A stretch of DNA of 56,613 nt from Hyphomicrobiales bacterium (GTDB lineage Bacteria; Pseudomonadota; Alphaproteobacteria; Rhizobiales; Aestuariivirgaceae), in assembly GCA_025359045.1 (NCBI GenBank), contig JANYHN010000004.1, positions 1-56,613 of the forward strand, given 5' to 3'. Below the pieces are notes generated by a model. The model ran no database searches and was not told the origin of the DNA. It was given only the letters and a program-made list of their open reading frames with translations. A program made the translations under genes and the position numbers. This document shows positions 38,626 through 50,240 of the stretch, piece by piece (within the stretch, counting starts at the first letter, position 1; every line of letters starts with the position of its first letter).

Positions 38626-39945
38626 CTAAAACGCATCCGCCAACCACTGCCCCACACGCCGAGCATAGCCCATCTGAGCGCGTTCGAAATGTGCTAATGC
38701 TTCTTGTGGAACAGCAAAATGCCGATCAGGGCGTGCCGCATAAGCCAGTGCCCCCGCTGCTGCCGCAAAGCCTGCATTGCTGGCACGATCTGGCAAATTC
38801 GAAAATCCGACAGGTTGCCCCAATCGCACTGGCACACCGAACACAGCAGTCGCCAATTCGCGAAGCCCGGTCAACTGGCTTGCACCACCCGTCAAAACAA
38901 TCCGAGAAGTCGTGGCGCGCACTGCGCCAGGAACCGCATGAATGCGGTCACGAACCAATTCAAGTGTTTCTTCAATACGGGGTCGTAAAATATTGGAAAG
39001 ATGAGATTTTGGAACTTTTTGTACAGTATCAACACCACGCTCGCCAAGCAACGGCACAGCCAACATTTCCTGCGCTGCATGGCCTTCGGCCAACACATTG
39101 CCCCACATTGTTTTCATGCGTTCAGCATGGGCAATTGTTGTCGATAAGCCTTGCGCCACATCATTGGTCACATGACCCCCGCCCACTTGCAACGTATCAG
39201 CTGCCAACAATTGACCATTCCTGAAATGCCCGATCGAAGTGATCGAGCCACCCATATCAATGACAGTTGTTCCGAGTTGCAATTCGTCAGGCGTCAAGCA
39301 GGCTTTTGCAGCGGCATAAGGCGCAATCACATAACCAGCCACCCGCAAGTGCGAGCGCTCGACAGCCAAAGCCACATTTCTCAAATAAGCCGGCTCAACG
39401 CTCGTCACCGCAATATCGGCTCGCAGGTCATTGCCGTGCATACCCAGTGGTGAAGTCACTTCGCTTGTGCCATCCAAAATAAAATTCACAGGCTGGACGT
39501 GCAAAATTGATCTTTTGCCAACATTCACCTGCCTCAGTGCCGCTGTAACGGCATGATCGACATCGCGCGGCGACACGACTCCGGTTTGCGTCTGCGTCCG
39601 ATTTGAAAAACATGAAGATTGAATACGCCCACCCGAAACACCCACATAAACTTCCGAAATGGCAACTTCAGCCATGCGCTCAGCGGCATCTACAGCCAAA
39701 CGAATAGCACATTCGGCTTCATCAATATTTATAATTGCACCAGCTTTAACACCGCGCGAAAGCGTTTGGCCAAAACCAATAACGCGCAAACCTTGACGCG
39801 GATCGATGGCAGATTTTTGATCAGTTGCGGGCCCTCGCGCGATCAAACAACTGATCTTGGTAGAGCCGATATCAAGAGCCGCAAAAACACTAGTTCTTGA
39901 ATTATTCAACTGGCGAACACCGCCTTGGCCCTGTGTTTTATTCAT
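38626..39945 (-). CDS. ftsA: Cell division protein FtsA
   Basis: Actin-like ATPase that tethers FtsZ to the membrane and recruits later divisome proteins. 439 residues. ATP-binding parts: VFAALDIGSTKISCLIA (phosphate 1), GTTVIDMGGSITSIGHF (phosphate 2) and RIVLTGGASQLTGL (adenosine). The C-terminal amphipathic membrane helix is GYARRVGQWLADAF. I chose the ATG at 39945 (MNKTQGQGG), which leaves 28 bp after ftsQ; an earlier in-frame start at 40002 would overlap ftsQ. Interacts with the FtsZ tail. Confidence 0.94.
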   Translation of the reverse strand: MNKTQGQGGVRQLNNSRTSVFAALDIGSTKISCLIARGPATDQKSAIDPRQGLRVIGFGQTLSRGVKAGAIINIDEAECAIRLAVDAAERMAEVAISEVYVGVSGGRIQSSCFSNRTQTQTGVVSPRDVDHAVTAALRQVNVGKRSILHVQPVNFILDGTSEVTSPLGMHGNDLRADIAVTSVEPAYLRNVALAVERSHLRVAGYVIAPYAAAKACLTPDELQLGTTVIDMGGSITSIGHFRNGQLLAADTLQVGGGHVTNDVAQGLSTTIAHAERMKTMWGNVLAEGHAAQEMLAVPLLGERGVDTVQKVPKSHLSNILRPRIEETLELVRDRIHAVPGAVRATTSRIVLTGGASQLTGLRELATAVFGVPVRLGQPVGFSNLPDRASNAGFAAAAGALAYAARPDRHFAVPQEALAHFERAQMGYARRVGQWLADAF

Positions 39946-39973
39946 TATTTTTACCCACACACACTTTAAAAAC

Positions 39974-40795
39974 TTACTGTTTCTGCGCCAATTTATCCCC
40001 AAGCGGCGCAGTCACTTTTGTATTTGTTATCTCAATCACTGAAACAGTCATCTGCCCAGACGATCGCATATCAATCAAGCTCACCGCTTTCGACAAAAGG
40101 CCAGCTTCAGCATCTAGTTTGTTCAACTGCCCTAATGCATCATCAACGAATTCGGCTGGCAATGCGACTTTCACCCCATTGCTCAGATAAAGCGTCCAGC
40201 GCCGCTGCCCCACCCTGGCCGCAGCACTGACTTTCTTAAATAACAGAGGATAGGCTTCCAGTTGGTTAATAATTTCTGCCGCACCCAAATTTGCCCCGGC
40301 CCCGGTCACCAATGGCAAATGTGATTGCCCCATAAGTTCCAAGCCACCCATGGCAACGCCAGCTTTATCAATCAAACTATAAGCACCACCATGTTGCCAA
40401 ATGGCAAATGGAACGCGCTCGGCCACATTAATGTCGAGGCGGTTGGGATATTGCCGTTGCACTGTTGCCGCCGCAACCCAGTCCATTCCTTCAAGTGTGC
40501 GCCGCGCTTCTGCCGCGTCAAAACCAAGGAGACTAGCGCCAGGCCGAACACCTAGGGCATGAAACAATAATTCAGGGTCGTGATGAGTTAGACCGCTAAC
40601 GCGAATATCTTCTGCGGCCATGCCCACCATGCTGGCCAGTTTACCAGACATATTGCGCAGCGGGCTACCTTCATAGTCAAGGATGCCACCACGCAAAGTT
40701 CCGTGCGCAATGGCTCCTGCCAAAAACAAAATAGAAAACATGCGTGCAAATAAATGCGCACGCGACGAAGACAATTTGGCGATCAAAGTTTTCAT
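39974..40795 (-). CDS. ftsQ: Cell division protein FtsQ
   Basis: Single-pass bitopic divisome protein of 273 residues. A membrane segment lies near 15-35 (ARMFSILFLAGAIAHGTL), followed by the POTRA domain (EDIRVSGLTHHDPELLFHALGV) and the FtsQ/DivIB beta domain (EGMDWVAAATVQRQYPNRLDINVAERVPFAIW is split across 106-137). The C-terminal half has no clear enzymatic motif, as expected. It overlaps the end of ddl by 4 bp. Confidence 0.92.
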   Translation of the reverse strand: MKTLIAKLSSSRAHLFARMFSILFLAGAIAHGTLRGGILDYEGSPLRNMSGKLASMVGMAAEDIRVSGLTHHDPELLFHALGVRPGASLLGFDAAEARRTLEGMDWVAAATVQRQYPNRLDINVAERVPFAIWQHGGAYSLIDKAGVAMGGLELMGQSHLPLVTGAGANLGAAEIINQLEAYPLLFKKVSAAARVGQRRWTLYLSNGVKVALPAEFVDDALGQLNKLDAEAGLLSKAVSLIDMRSSGQMTVSVIEITNTKVTAPLGDKLAQKQ

Positions 40796-41739
40796 CTGTT
40801 CACCGACGCATCATTGACCATCCAAGTCACCAAATCTCGGAAAGAATGGCCTGCATGTTTGGCCATCTCTGGAACCAGCGATGTTGGAGTCATGCCCGGC
40901 TGAGTGTTCAATTCCAGCAAAATAAGCTCGCCCTTGTCGCCCGGCGTATCATCATAGCGAAAGTCACACCGCGTAACCCCGCGGCAGCCTAACGCCTGAT
41001 GCGCCAACAATGAATATTTCTGGCACTTCCGGTAAACTTCATTAGGAATTTCAGCAGGCAAAATATGTTGCGATCCTCCAGGCACATATTTGGCCTGAAA
41101 ATCATAAAAACCAGCGGCGGGCACAATATCAATCACACCTAGCGCCACATCGCCCATCACAGCACAGGTCAGTTCCTTGCCCGGAATAAAGCGTTCAACC
41201 ATCACTTGATCGCCAAAAATATGGCGTTCATCCAACAAAGCAGCCACCGGGCCATTCGACGTACGGTCAACGATATGAACCCCAACGCTTGATCCATCAG
41301 CCACTGGCTTGATCACATAAGGCACTGGCATAGGATGGCGCGATGCGGCATCTTCAAGATCAACCAGTTTGCTTTCGGCAACAGGAATACCTGCATCTTT
41401 GAAAATTAGTTTTGATTTTTCCTTGTGCATCGCCAATGCGGAAGCCAGCACGCCCGAATGTGTGTATGGAATTCTTAAAGTTTCCATAAGTGCTGACGCA
41501 CATCCATCCTCGCCCCAGTGGCCATGCAGAGCATTAAAGGCGACATCGGGTTTCATATCCATGAGTACCGATGCAATTGTATCTTGCTTCACATCAACCA
41601 AAATTGCATTGAAGCCAGCCGCAAGCAGTGCCTCATAACAGCCTTCGCCGGTTGAGATGGAAACTTTGCGTTCAGCTGACCAGCCGCCCATCAGAACGGC
41701 AACTGTCGTTTGATCTGGCCTTAATTTTTCGAGGCTCAT
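40792..41739 (-). CDS. ddl: D-alanine-D-alanine ligase
   Basis: Makes the D-Ala-D-Ala dipeptide for peptidoglycan precursors, ATP-grasp fold, cytoplasm. 315 residues, DdlB-like. Motifs: [17 protein letters not shown] at the N-terminus, [28 protein letters not shown] (ATP-binding), and [18 protein letters not shown] (Mg-binding and active-site region). It overlaps murB by 4 bp upstream and ftsQ by 4 bp downstream. Confidence 0.95.
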   Translation of the reverse strand: MSLEKLRPDQTTVAVLMGGWSAERKVSISTGEGCYEALLAAGFNAILVDVKQDTIASVLMDMKPDVAFNALHGHWGEDGCASALMETLRIPYTHSGVLASALAMHKEKSKLIFKDAGIPVAESKLVDLEDAASRHPMPVPYVIKPVADGSSVGVHIVDRTSNGPVAALLDERHIFGDQVMVERFIPGKELTCAVMGDVALGVIDIVPAAGFYDFQAKYVPGGSQHILPAEIPNEVYRKCQKYSLLAHQALGCRGVTRCDFRYDDTPGDKGELILLELNTQPGMTPTSLVPEMAKHAGHSFRDLVTWMVNDASVNR

Positions 41740-42665
41740 ACTGTTCCATCAAGCGCAATACCAATGCGCTTGATCTCCCACTCTAAAGTAACTCCCGAAT
41801 TTGCCTTGACGCGTGCACGCACAGTCTCGCCCAACTCTTCAATTTGCGTTCCGGTCGCACCACCCTCATTGATCAGGAAATTACAATGAAGTTCTGAAAC
41901 CTTCGCTGGCCCTATATTAAACCCGCGCATGCCCGCCGCATCGATAAGTTGCCAAGACTTATGCCCCGGAGGATTCTTGAAAGTCGACCCGCCTGTGCGG
42001 CTCTTGATGGGCTGTGTAGCCTCGCGGCTCTCGGTAATTTTATCCATCGCAGCCAGAATATCATATTGTACACCGGGCTTGCCTTGCAAAAGTGCTGACG
42101 TAAAGATCAAATCTTCCGCCGCGCCACAATGGCGATAACTATATTTCATGTCGGCATTGCTCAACACGTGTAAATTTCCTTTTACGTCAAAACCCCGCGC
42201 TTCCACCAGCACGTCCTTGGTCTCACCACCATAGGCCCCACCATTCATGCGAAGCGCACCGCCTATGCTGCCGGGAATACCTCTCAGAAAGGTTAATGAA
42301 TCGATACTATGTTCTGCTGCAAACCGCGCCACACGCACATCAAGCGCAGCAGTGCCCGTCCGAATTCGGTTCTCACTTTCTAAAGCCATATCCATAAAAG
42401 GCCGCCCTAAGCGGATCACCACGCCAGGCACACCGCCATCACGTACCAGCAGGTTGGAACCCACACCAATCACATAAACCGGAACATCATCAGGCTTTGC
42501 CTTTAGAAACGCGCTCAGGTCTTCTTCATCGGCGGGAGCAAACAATACTTCAGCTGCACCACCTGCCCTGAACCAGGTCAAATCCGCTAGCGGCGCATTT
42601 GCCTCCAACCGCCCACGCACAGCAGGCAGCTTTTTCAAAAGGGCTTCACCATCAATCTTCATCAT
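41736..42665 (-). CDS. murB: UDP-N-acetylenolpyruvoylglucosamine reductase
   Basis: Flavoenzyme that forms UDP-MurNAc in wall-precursor synthesis. 309 residues of the type II MurB class. FAD-binding parts: [30 protein letters not shown], and [21 protein letters not shown]. The catalytic region is [12 protein letters not shown], then [13 protein letters not shown] and [13 protein letters not shown]. It overlaps murC and ddl by 4 bp at each side. Confidence 0.96.
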   Translation of the reverse strand: MMKIDGEALLKKLPAVRGRLEANAPLADLTWFRAGGAAEVLFAPADEEDLSAFLKAKPDDVPVYVIGVGSNLLVRDGGVPGVVIRLGRPFMDMALESENRIRTGTAALDVRVARFAAEHSIDSLTFLRGIPGSIGGALRMNGGAYGGETKDVLVEARGFDVKGNLHVLSNADMKYSYRHCGAAEDLIFTSALLQGKPGVQYDILAAMDKITESREATQPIKSRTGGSTFKNPPGHKSWQLIDAAGMRGFNIGPAKVSELHCNFLINEGGATGTQIEELGETVRARVKANSGVTLEWEIKRIGIALDGTV

Positions 42666-44074
42666 CCTGCTTTCGAAAGTGCCGCCAACTGATCAGGTAG
42701 TGCATAAGCCCATTGGCTAATCGTGCCAGCACCCAAACAAACAATGATGTCGCCCGGTGAAATCAAATCTTTGATCATCGGTGCCAATTGCTCAGGTGAA
42801 TCAATTTTAAAAACCGCGCGGTGCCCACGGTCATGTAACCCTTGCGCTAAGCTATGATGTGAAATGCCATCAATGGGCGCTTCACCAGCAGAATAAACCG
42901 GAGCTAAAATCACTGCATCTGCATCATTAAAGCATGAGCAGAAGTCATTGAAAAGACTCTGCAACCGCGTGTAACGATGGGGCTGCATCACGGTGATAAC
43001 TTTTTGCTTGGTCACTTTGCGTGCTGCAGAAAGCACCGCTGCAATTTCAACAGGGTGATGTCCATAATCATCAAACACCGTCACGCAATTAAACTCGCCA
43101 GTTCGCGTAAAGCGCCGCTTTACACCTTCAAAACTGGCAAGGCCTTGTCGAATTTGATCATCACTCATGCCAAGTTCGCGTGACACTGCAAGGGCCGCCG
43201 TGGAGTTTAGGGCGTTGTGATCTCCTGGCATTGCCAAGGCCAAATTTTCAATGTCATGCGTGGCTCCTGTCAACCGATTGGTAATGCGCACCGCAAATCG
43301 CGTGGCACCATCGCTATATGTTACATCAAGTAACCTGAAATCCGCCTGTGGGCTGCGCCCATAAGTAATCACCCGGCGATCTTGGATCTTCCCAATCAAT
43401 TCCTGCACCACCGGATGATCAATGCACATCACTGCAAAACCATAAAACGGAATGTTTTCGACAAACGCCAAAAATGCCTCTTTAGCTTTCTCAAACGTAC
43501 CGTAATGATCAAGATGTTCCGGATCAATGTTCGTTACAATAACGACATCCGCAGGCAACTTAACAAACGTGCCATCAGACTCGTCGGACTCAACCACCAT
43601 CCAATCGCCCTTACCCAGACGCGCATTGGTGCCATAAGCGTTGATGATGCCGCCATTGATAACCGTAGGGTCGAAATTTCCAGCATCCAAAAGCGCGGCA
43701 ACAATTGAAGTCGTCGTCGTCTTGCCATGCGTACCGCCCACAGCGACGCAAGATTTAAAACGCATCAACTCCGCCAACATTTCAGCGCGTCTCACCACGG
43801 GCAAATAGCGTTTGCGCGCCTCGATAAGTTCTGGGTTGTCGTCTTTGACCGCCGATGAAATGACAACAACCTGCGCATCGCCAATATTATCAGCCTTGTG
43901 GCCAATGGCCACTTCCACGCCGTGCTTGCGCAACCGCGCAACATTATAATTATCAGCAATATCAGAACCTTGAACCTTATAGTTCAAAGTTGACATTACC
44001 TCAGCAATCCCGCTCATGCCAATTCCGCCAATACCAATAAAATGAATGGGGCCAACGTCGCGGGGCAATTTCAT
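42662..44074 (-). CDS. murC: UDP-N-acetylmuramate-L-alanine ligase
   Basis: Adds L-Ala to UDP-MurNAc; a cytoplasmic Mur ligase of 470 residues. Motifs: [16 protein letters not shown] (nucleotide-sugar binding, residues about 12-27), [18 protein letters not shown] (ATP loop), [18 protein letters not shown] and [14 protein letters not shown]. The three Mur domains are complete. It follows murG by 17 bp. Confidence 0.97.
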   Translation of the reverse strand: MKLPRDVGPIHFIGIGGIGMSGIAEVMSTLNYKVQGSDIADNYNVARLRKHGVEVAIGHKADNIGDAQVVVISSAVKDDNPELIEARKRYLPVVRRAEMLAELMRFKSCVAVGGTHGKTTTTSIVAALLDAGNFDPTVINGGIINAYGTNARLGKGDWMVVESDESDGTFVKLPADVVIVTNIDPEHLDHYGTFEKAKEAFLAFVENIPFYGFAVMCIDHPVVQELIGKIQDRRVITYGRSPQADFRLLDVTYSDGATRFAVRITNRLTGATHDIENLALAMPGDHNALNSTAALAVSRELGMSDDQIRQGLASFEGVKRRFTRTGEFNCVTVFDDYGHHPVEIAAVLSAARKVTKQKVITVMQPHRYTRLQSLFNDFCSCFNDADAVILAPVYSAGEAPIDGISHHSLAQGLHDRGHRAVFKIDSPEQLAPMIKDLISPGDIIVCLGAGTISQWAYALPDQLAALSKAG

Positions 44075-44091
44075 AGATTTAGTCTCTCCAA

Positions 44092-45180
44092 CTAAGCAGC
44101 TTTTTTATGCGCAATGATATTTTCAACCACATCAGCCAGTCTCTCAGCCGCATCTGGCTTTCCGTGGCTCAAAGCTGATTCGGAAGCTTTTTTAAGGCCA
44201 GCTGCATCGCCAATCAACCGCGCCAATAATTCAGCAAACGCCTGAGGCTCCAACTCATTTTGCGGGCATACCCAACCAGCTCCAACTCCTGCAAAACTTT
44301 GTGCATTGCGCAGCTGATCATTATCAATGGCATGCGGCAGCGGCACCATAATCGCAGGTCGCCCAATAACGCCGAGCTCAGCAATCGTCGAAGCGCCAGA
44401 GCGAGAAATCACCAAGTGCGATCCAGCAATCCGCTGCGGCATATCGCTAAAAAACGCCTGCAAATCAGCAGCAATACCGAGTTCCACATAGGCCGCCCTC
44501 ACCCGCACTAAATCCTCGTCACGGCACTGCTGAGTGAGCACGATTTTTTTGCGCAATCCTTCCGGCATCTCTGCAAAAACCGACGGGATAAAATCAGAAA
44601 AAAACTTTGCCCCCTGACTCCCACCAAACACCAAAAGATTAAACATAGGACCTGAGGGATAGGGCGCTGCCTTCTCTTTCAAAGCCACTGCCCGAACTGG
44701 ATTACCCGTCAACACCAATTTCGTCCGAGCTTCTTCCGGCAAACCAACCATCGACGCAAATGAAGCCGCCACCGCGTTCACTTTACTGGAAAGCATCTTG
44801 TTGGCACGACCCAAAACTGCATTCTGCTCATGCACTGCACTTGGAATACCAAGTGCCGCCGCCGCATAAATCGGTGGGAATGATGGGTATCCGCCAAACC
44901 CCACCACGGCCACGGGATTTTCAATTTTCAAAATAGCCTTGGCTGCGCGATATCCCCGAAAAAGTTTTAACAATCCCAAAGGACGCTTGAGCGATGGACT
45001 GGCCGAAGGCACCACATGCGTCTTCTCCGCTGGAAAAGATTTGCCGTAATCACGCACCCGTTCATCCGTCATCAGATGAACACGGAACCCTCGCTTCACG
45101 AGAGTCTCAGCAAGGGCCTGCGCCGGAAATAAATGCCCCCCCGTGCCACCCGCCGCTAAGACAACAAGCTTGCCAATCAT
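44092..45180 (-). CDS. murG: Lipid II synthase MurG
   Basis: Glycosyltransferase (GT28) at the inner face of the membrane that adds GlcNAc to lipid I, making lipid II. 362 residues. Motifs: [19 protein letters not shown] (first G-loop), [14 protein letters not shown] (second), [11 protein letters not shown] and [13 protein letters not shown] (third), and [26 protein letters not shown] split in the UDP-GlcNAc site. The start overlaps the ftsW stop by 4 bp. Confidence 0.96.
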   Translation of the reverse strand: MIGKLVVLAAGGTGGHLFPAQALAETLVKRGFRVHLMTDERVRDYGKSFPAEKTHVVPSASPSLKRPLGLLKLFRGYRAAKAILKIENPVAVVGFGGYPSFPPIYAAAALGIPSAVHEQNAVLGRANKMLSSKVNAVAASFASMVGLPEEARTKLVLTGNPVRAVALKEKAAPYPSGPMFNLLVFGGSQGAKFFSDFIPSVFAEMPEGLRKKIVLTQQCRDEDLVRVRAAYVELGIAADLQAFFSDMPQRIAGSHLVISRSGASTIAELGVIGRPAIMVPLPHAIDNDQLRNAQSFAGVGAGWVCPQNELEPQAFAELLARLIGDAAGLKKASESALSHGKPDAAERLADVVENIIAHKKAA

Positions 45181-46310
45181 GCAACCGCAACCAACGAATT
45201 ATAGTCACGTACACCACTCACCGAACGCCCACGCGCCAATGCTAGAATAAACCCCATGGCCAAAGCTGTGCCAAGCAAAGATGAACCGCCATAAGAAATA
45301 AACGGCAGCGTCATGCCCTTGGCCGGAAGCAATCCAACATTCACCCCCATATTGATGCAAGCTTGCAAACCAAACATGGTAATAAGCCCAGTCATCGATA
45401 ATGCGGCAAACGGATCATCTTCAATTTTTGCACGCTTCAACACGCGCACAACAATAAAGAAAAATAGCAACATCAAAGCGACGCACGCTAAAAAACCAAA
45501 CTCTTCACCAACGACTGCAAATGTGAAGTCTGTGTGAGCATCAGGCAAAATCAATTTCGCCACACCACCCCCTGGCCCCGTTCCCATCAGACCACCATTG
45601 TTAAAAGCTGCGGTAGCCGTGTCAGTTTGAAACGTGTCGCCATTATCAGGACTTAAAAATCGGTCGATGCGTGAAGCCACATGCGAAGCAAATTTATAAG
45701 CCAACCCACCGGCCATAACGCCCAGCGCCGCAAGTCCAAAAACGTAACGCCAAGAAATACCCCAAACCAAAAGCATGAAACCAAATGTTAAAATCACCAA
45801 CACAGTCTGCCCAAAGTCTGGCTGCAAAACCAGCAATCCCAAAAACACTGTTGCCGCACCAAATGTAATGAGATGCCCCGGCATATCGGGCCGCCTGATG
45901 TGATCTGCCAAGAACCACGCTGCAAAAACGACAAAGGCCGGCTTGGCAAATTCTGATGGCTGGAGCCCAAATATCCAACGATGCGCACCTTTAATTTCCG
46001 GCCCAATTTTCAAGGCCAACGCCATCAAAACCAACGATCCAAAAAACGTCGCAAAAGCTAAACGCCTAACCCAGATAGCATCAAAAAATGAAACCGCCAC
46101 CAAGCCGATCACACCAAAGAGCAACCAAAATAATTGGCTGCGAAAAAAATGAAACGCATCAAGCCCAATACGCTCAGCCACTGGCGGGCTGGCTGCCATG
46201 CTGATCAAAACGCCAATCGCCATCAACAACAGAATTGATGAAAGTAAAGCAAGGTCAATGGTAAACCACCACCGTGCCAGCAAGCCTCTGTCACTGCGTG
46301 AAATCAACAT
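45177..46310 (-). CDS. ftsW: Peptidoglycan glycosyltransferase FtsW
   Basis: SEDS-family septal peptidoglycan polymerase, working with FtsI. 377 residues with about ten membrane segments. Hallmarks: GAHRWIFGLQPSEFAKPAFV, LLVLQPDFGQTVLV, the periplasmic loop LSPDNGDTFQTDTATAAFNNGG with MGTGPGGGV, and GLLPAKGMTLPFISYGGSSLL near the C-terminus. The start overlaps the murD stop by one base. Confidence 0.96.
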   Translation of the reverse strand: MLISRSDRGLLARWWFTIDLALLSSILLLMAIGVLISMAASPPVAERIGLDAFHFFRSQLFWLLFGVIGLVAVSFFDAIWVRRLAFATFFGSLVLMALALKIGPEIKGAHRWIFGLQPSEFAKPAFVVFAAWFLADHIRRPDMPGHLITFGAATVFLGLLVLQPDFGQTVLVILTFGFMLLVWGISWRYVFGLAALGVMAGGLAYKFASHVASRIDRFLSPDNGDTFQTDTATAAFNNGGLMGTGPGGGVAKLILPDAHTDFTFAVVGEEFGFLACVALMLLFFFIVVRVLKRAKIEDDPFAALSMTGLITMFGLQACINMGVNVGLLPAKGMTLPFISYGGSSLLGTALAMGFILALARGRSVSGVRDYNSLVAVA

Positions 46311-47713
46311 TATGTATTACCTCCAACAGTCATAACCGCACCTGGCAATTTCGAAACCAAGTCAACAAAAGCATCACCACGAATTTCAAAATTTTTATAA
46401 TGATCGAATGATGCGCAGGCAGGCGAGAGTAAAACCACTGCATTGCCTCGCCCATCCACGGCCGCGTCTGCCGCAGCAGCAGCAACAGCACAATCCAAAG
46501 TCTCAGCACGCATTACATTCACCTTGCCATGCAATGTCTTGGCAAAATCTTCAGAAGCCGCACCAATCAAATAGGCTTTGCTGATCTTCGGAAAATAAGC
46601 AGCCAATGGCTCAATCCCACCAGATTTGGCAATACCACCCGCAATCCAATAGATATTATCGAACGAAGCCAAAGCCTTCTCAGCAGCGTCCGCATTGGTC
46701 GCTTTTGAATCATTGATAAATGGTACACCCGAAACAGTGCCGACCTGTTGCATCCGGTGTGCAAGTCCACCGAAGCTTTTCATGGCCTCTTCAATCGCTG
46801 GAATAGAAACACCCAATGCCCGCGCCGCACCAAAAGCCATGCATGCGTTCTGCCAATTATGTTTGCCCTTCAAAGCACGCATAGACCGGAGATCAATTTC
46901 ACCAACAATCGCCCCGCCCCGCCGATCATTTAAAATTCCCTTGGCAGCACTCACGCCGTCCTCCAGCGTATGGAAAACTGAAACACGACGGACATCAACC
47001 CCCGACGAAACCCGATCAGCAATCGCCATGCACCAGGGATCGTCAGTTCCAACCAATGCTGTATCTCCTGTTCGCATCTTGGCAAACATCCGCCCCTTGA
47101 TGAAAGCGTAATGATGCATATCGCCATGCCGGTCCAAATGATCCGCAGTCAGATTAGTCAGAATGCCAACATCAGGGTGCAGACTCGGCATCAAATCAAT
47201 TTGAAACGACGAAAGTTCCAAAACATAAATGCGGTCTTTCTGCGGTGGCCGTAAATTAAATACCGCAAGGCCTATATTGCCTCCGACGTCCACATCAAGC
47301 CCTGCTGATTTTAAGACATGTCCAATCAGCGCAGTGGTCGTCGATTTGCCATTTGTGCCGGTGATTGCCACAAGTTTTGATCCACTGCTTTGCACCTCGC
47401 GCGCAAAAACTTCTGTGTCCCCAATAATTTCGATACCAGCATGCTTGGCCTTCACCACAGTCCAATGTGGCTCAGGGTGCGTGAGCGGAACACCGGGGCT
47501 CAAAATCAAAGCGTTCAAAGTCTTGAAATTAACTGTGTGCAGGTTCGTAATCGAAAGCCCTTCGGCACGGGCTTTCTCAACAGCAGGTTCTGAATCGTCC
47601 CAAGCAAAAACATTTGCTCCACCGGCAATCAAAGCTTTCGCGCAAGAAATACCAGAGCGCGCCAGCCCAAACACGCCCACCGATTTATCTTTGAATTGAA
47701 GTGCGGGAAACAT
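46310..47713 (-). CDS. murD: UDP-N-acetylmuramoyl-L-alanine-D-glutamate ligase
   Basis: Adds D-Glu to the nucleotide precursor; cytoplasmic Mur ligase of 467 residues. Motifs: VFGLARSGISCAKALIAGG (UDP site), LVAITGTNGKSTTTALIGH (ATP loop), LELSSFQID, NLTADHLDRHGD and FINDSKATNADAAEKAL. It follows mraY by 7 bp and overlaps ftsW by one base. Confidence 0.96.
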   Translation of the reverse strand: MFPALQFKDKSVGVFGLARSGISCAKALIAGGANVFAWDDSEPAVEKARAEGLSITNLHTVNFKTLNALILSPGVPLTHPEPHWTVVKAKHAGIEIIGDTEVFAREVQSSGSKLVAITGTNGKSTTTALIGHVLKSAGLDVDVGGNIGLAVFNLRPPQKDRIYVLELSSFQIDLMPSLHPDVGILTNLTADHLDRHGDMHHYAFIKGRMFAKMRTGDTALVGTDDPWCMAIADRVSSGVDVRRVSVFHTLEDGVSAAKGILNDRRGGAIVGEIDLRSMRALKGKHNWQNACMAFGAARALGVSIPAIEEAMKSFGGLAHRMQQVGTVSGVPFINDSKATNADAAEKALASFDNIYWIAGGIAKSGGIEPLAAYFPKISKAYLIGAASEDFAKTLHGKVNVMRAETLDCAVAAAAADAAVDGRGNAVVLLSPACASFDHYKNFEIRGDAFVDLVSKLPGAVMTVGGNT

Positions 47714-47720
47714 CGCGTGC

Positions 47721-48809
47721 TCACCTTAGTTTCAAAGTCGAGAGGCCAATCAGCGCGAGTACGAACGAAATGATCCAGAAACGAATAACAATGGTTGGTT
47801 CTTTCCAACCCTTTTGCTCAAAATGATGATGAAGCGGTGCCATGGCAAACACCCGCTTGCCCGTCATCTTGAATGAAGCAACCTGAACAATTACTGAAAC
47901 AGTTTCGAGCACAAACAAACCACCGATGATCATCAAAACAATTTCATGTTTGGTAGCAACAGCAATTGCACCCAAGCAACCGCCCAGCGAAAGCGAACCC
48001 GTGTCGCCCATAAAAATCATTGCTGGTGGCGCGTTGAACCACAGAAATCCAAGCCCTGCTCCAACCAATGCTCCACAAATAATGGCGAGTTCGCCAGTGC
48101 CTTTTACAAAGTGCAATTGCAGATAGCCTGATTGCACAAAGTTACCCACCAAATACGCAATGAGTGCATAGCTTGCCGCCGCAATCATGACTGGCACAAT
48201 TGCTAAACCATCTAAACCATCGGTGATGTTAACGGCATTTCCCGCACCAACGATGACTAATGCCCCGACACCTAAGAATATTGGACCAAAATTTATCAAG
48301 AAATCTTTGGCAAATGGCACCGCCAATGAACTTGAAAGCGGCTCTTTTCCTAGCCACATAAAACAAAGCACAGCAGCGCCCGCAATAACAAATTCAGCAA
48401 GCAACCGTGCTTTGCCAGAAAACCCGCGCGTTGTTGCCCGCGTTACTTTCAAATAATCATCATAAAATCCAATGGCCCCAAAGCCCAACGTTACAAACAG
48501 AACTGCCCAAACATAAAAATTGCTGAGGTCAGCCCAGAGAAGCGTGGATACAAAAGCACCCGACAAAATCATCAACCCGCCCATTGTTGGTGTGCCTTGC
48601 TTTTCGACGATGTGGCGCTGAGGCCCATCGGTGCGAATCGGTTGCCCCTTGCCTTGCTTAATCTTGAGCAGTGCAATAATTTTTGGCCCAAGCACAAAGA
48701 TGAAAAGCAATGCAGTCAAAATCGCCATGCCAGTGCGCGTTGTCAAATAACGAAAAGCATTGAGTGCCGAAACCTCAGTGGTGAGTTTTAGCAACAGGTA
48801 ATACAGCAT
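47721..48809 (-). CDS. mraY: Phospho-MurNAc-pentapeptide transferase MraY
   Basis: Integral membrane enzyme that makes lipid I from UDP-MurNAc-pentapeptide and undecaprenyl phosphate. 362 residues with about ten membrane segments. Hallmarks: [20 protein letters not shown] and [49 protein letters not shown] and [14 protein letters not shown]. All catalytic Asp/His clusters are present. It lies 3 bp after murF. Confidence 0.97.
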   Translation of the reverse strand: MLYYLLLKLTTEVSALNAFRYLTTRTGMAILTALLFIFVLGPKIIALLKIKQGKGQPIRTDGPQRHIVEKQGTPTMGGLMILSGAFVSTLLWADLSNFYVWAVLFVTLGFGAIGFYDDYLKVTRATTRGFSGKARLLAEFVIAGAAVLCFMWLGKEPLSSSLAVPFAKDFLINFGPIFLGVGALVIVGAGNAVNITDGLDGLAIVPVMIAAASYALIAYLVGNFVQSGYLQLHFVKGTGELAIICGALVGAGLGFLWFNAPPAMIFMGDTGSLSLGGCLGAIAVATKHEIVLMIIGGLFVLETVSVIVQVASFKMTGKRVFAMAPLHHHFEQKGWKEPTIVIRFWIISFVLALIGLSTLKLR

Positions 48810-48812
48810 TGA

Positions 48813-50240
48813 TCAAATATCCTTTTTCACAGCTGTGAATTGTTTACGTAACGCCTCAACAATAATCCCCATCTTGCTCCCAAGCGAACCCTTGATCATC
48901 ACGACATCACCTGGACGCAATTGCGAAAGCAAATGCCCACTCAGCTCCACCGAAGTTGTTGCATAAGCGCCCTTCTTGCCGTCGGGAACGGCATCCCAAA
49001 GATTACGCATCAAAGGCCCAGCGGCGTATAAAACGTCAACACCATATAAGTCTATTGGTTTGGCAAGATCAGCATGAAGCCGCGCACCAAATTGTCCAAG
49101 CTCCAACATATCGCCCAGCACAGCAATGCGCCGCCCATTCTTACCCAGTTTGGCCTGCGCCAATAGCGCAAGAGCGGCACCCATCGAAGCCGGATTGGCG
49201 TTATAGCTTTCATCAATCAACAAAAGCTCGCCGTTAGCTATGGACAATTGCTCTTGGACACCACGCCCCTTTGCGGGTGCAGCATCTGCCAGCGCCAACA
49301 TCGCACGCGCCAAATCAGCACCCGAAGCTTTAACCGCAGCTAACACCGCCAAGCTATTGACCGCCATGTGCTCGCCCGGCATTCCTAATTTATACGTCAC
49401 TCGTTCACCCATCACATCAGCAGTGATACAACAACAAGCAGGATGTAAAGCCACGCGCTCGAGTCGCACAGAAGCATCAGCATGCTTTCCAAAACCGATA
49501 ATGGTTTTGGCCCCACCCGCTTTGGCGGCTGCTGCCAGCATATCGTAATATTCGGAGTCACGGTTGATGATCGCCGTACCATTCTTTTCCAAACCCGAAA
49601 AAATTTCAGATTTAGCTTGGGCAATCTCATCGAGTGAATTAAAATTTCCTAAATGACTTGCAGCAACAATCGTAACAATCGCAATATGCGGGCGTACCAT
49701 TTTTACCAGCGGCGTAATCTCACCCGAATGGTTCATACCAATTTCAAATACGCCGTAAGCAGCATTCCGCGGCATCCGTGAAAGCGTGAGCGGAACCCCC
49801 CAATGATTATTAAATGACGCAGCAGAAACATGCGTCAATCCTGAAGCAGAAAGGGCAACGTGCAACATTTCCTTCGTAGAGGTTTTGCCAACGCTCCCGG
49901 TCACCGCAATAATTTGCGCCTTGCTCCATTCACGTGCAGCTCGTCCCATATTTTCAAGGCCGCGCAACGGATCTTCCGCCACCAGCAAAACTGCACCAGC
50001 TTTGCACATTGCGTCGGTCACGCGAGAAACCATGGCAACGCCTGCTCCAACGTTCAACGCTGTGACAACAAAATCATGGCCATCCATCTTATCGCCTTTG
50101 ATCGCCACAAAAATATTACCAGATGAAAGATTGCGGGTGTCAATTGAAACGCCGTTGATGGCCCCATAAACTTGGCCGTGCAAAGCACCACCCGTTGCAG
50201 CCAATAACTCTTGCGTGGTCCAAAGCGGTCGTTCAACCAT
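48813..50240 (-). CDS. murF: UDP-MurNAc-tripeptide-D-Ala-D-Ala ligase
   Basis: Completes the pentapeptide by adding D-Ala-D-Ala, the product of Ddl. Cytoplasmic Mur ligase of 475 residues. Motifs: GVSIDTRNLSSGNIFVAIKG, IIAVTGSVGKTSTKEMLH (ATP loop, with S-V-G-K-T as usual for MurF), FEIGMNHSGEI and LIDESYNANPASM. It overlaps murE by 8 bp. Confidence 0.96.
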   Translation of the reverse strand: MVERPLWTTQELLAATGGALHGQVYGAINGVSIDTRNLSSGNIFVAIKGDKMDGHDFVVTALNVGAGVAMVSRVTDAMCKAGAVLLVAEDPLRGLENMGRAAREWSKAQIIAVTGSVGKTSTKEMLHVALSASGLTHVSAASFNNHWGVPLTLSRMPRNAAYGVFEIGMNHSGEITPLVKMVRPHIAIVTIVAASHLGNFNSLDEIAQAKSEIFSGLEKNGTAIINRDSEYYDMLAAAAKAGGAKTIIGFGKHADASVRLERVALHPACCCITADVMGERVTYKLGMPGEHMAVNSLAVLAAVKASGADLARAMLALADAAPAKGRGVQEQLSIANGELLLIDESYNANPASMGAALALLAQAKLGKNGRRIAVLGDMLELGQFGARLHADLAKPIDLYGVDVLYAAGPLMRNLWDAVPDGKKGAYATTSVELSGHLLSQLRPGDVVMIKGSLGSKMGIIVEALRKQFTAVKKDI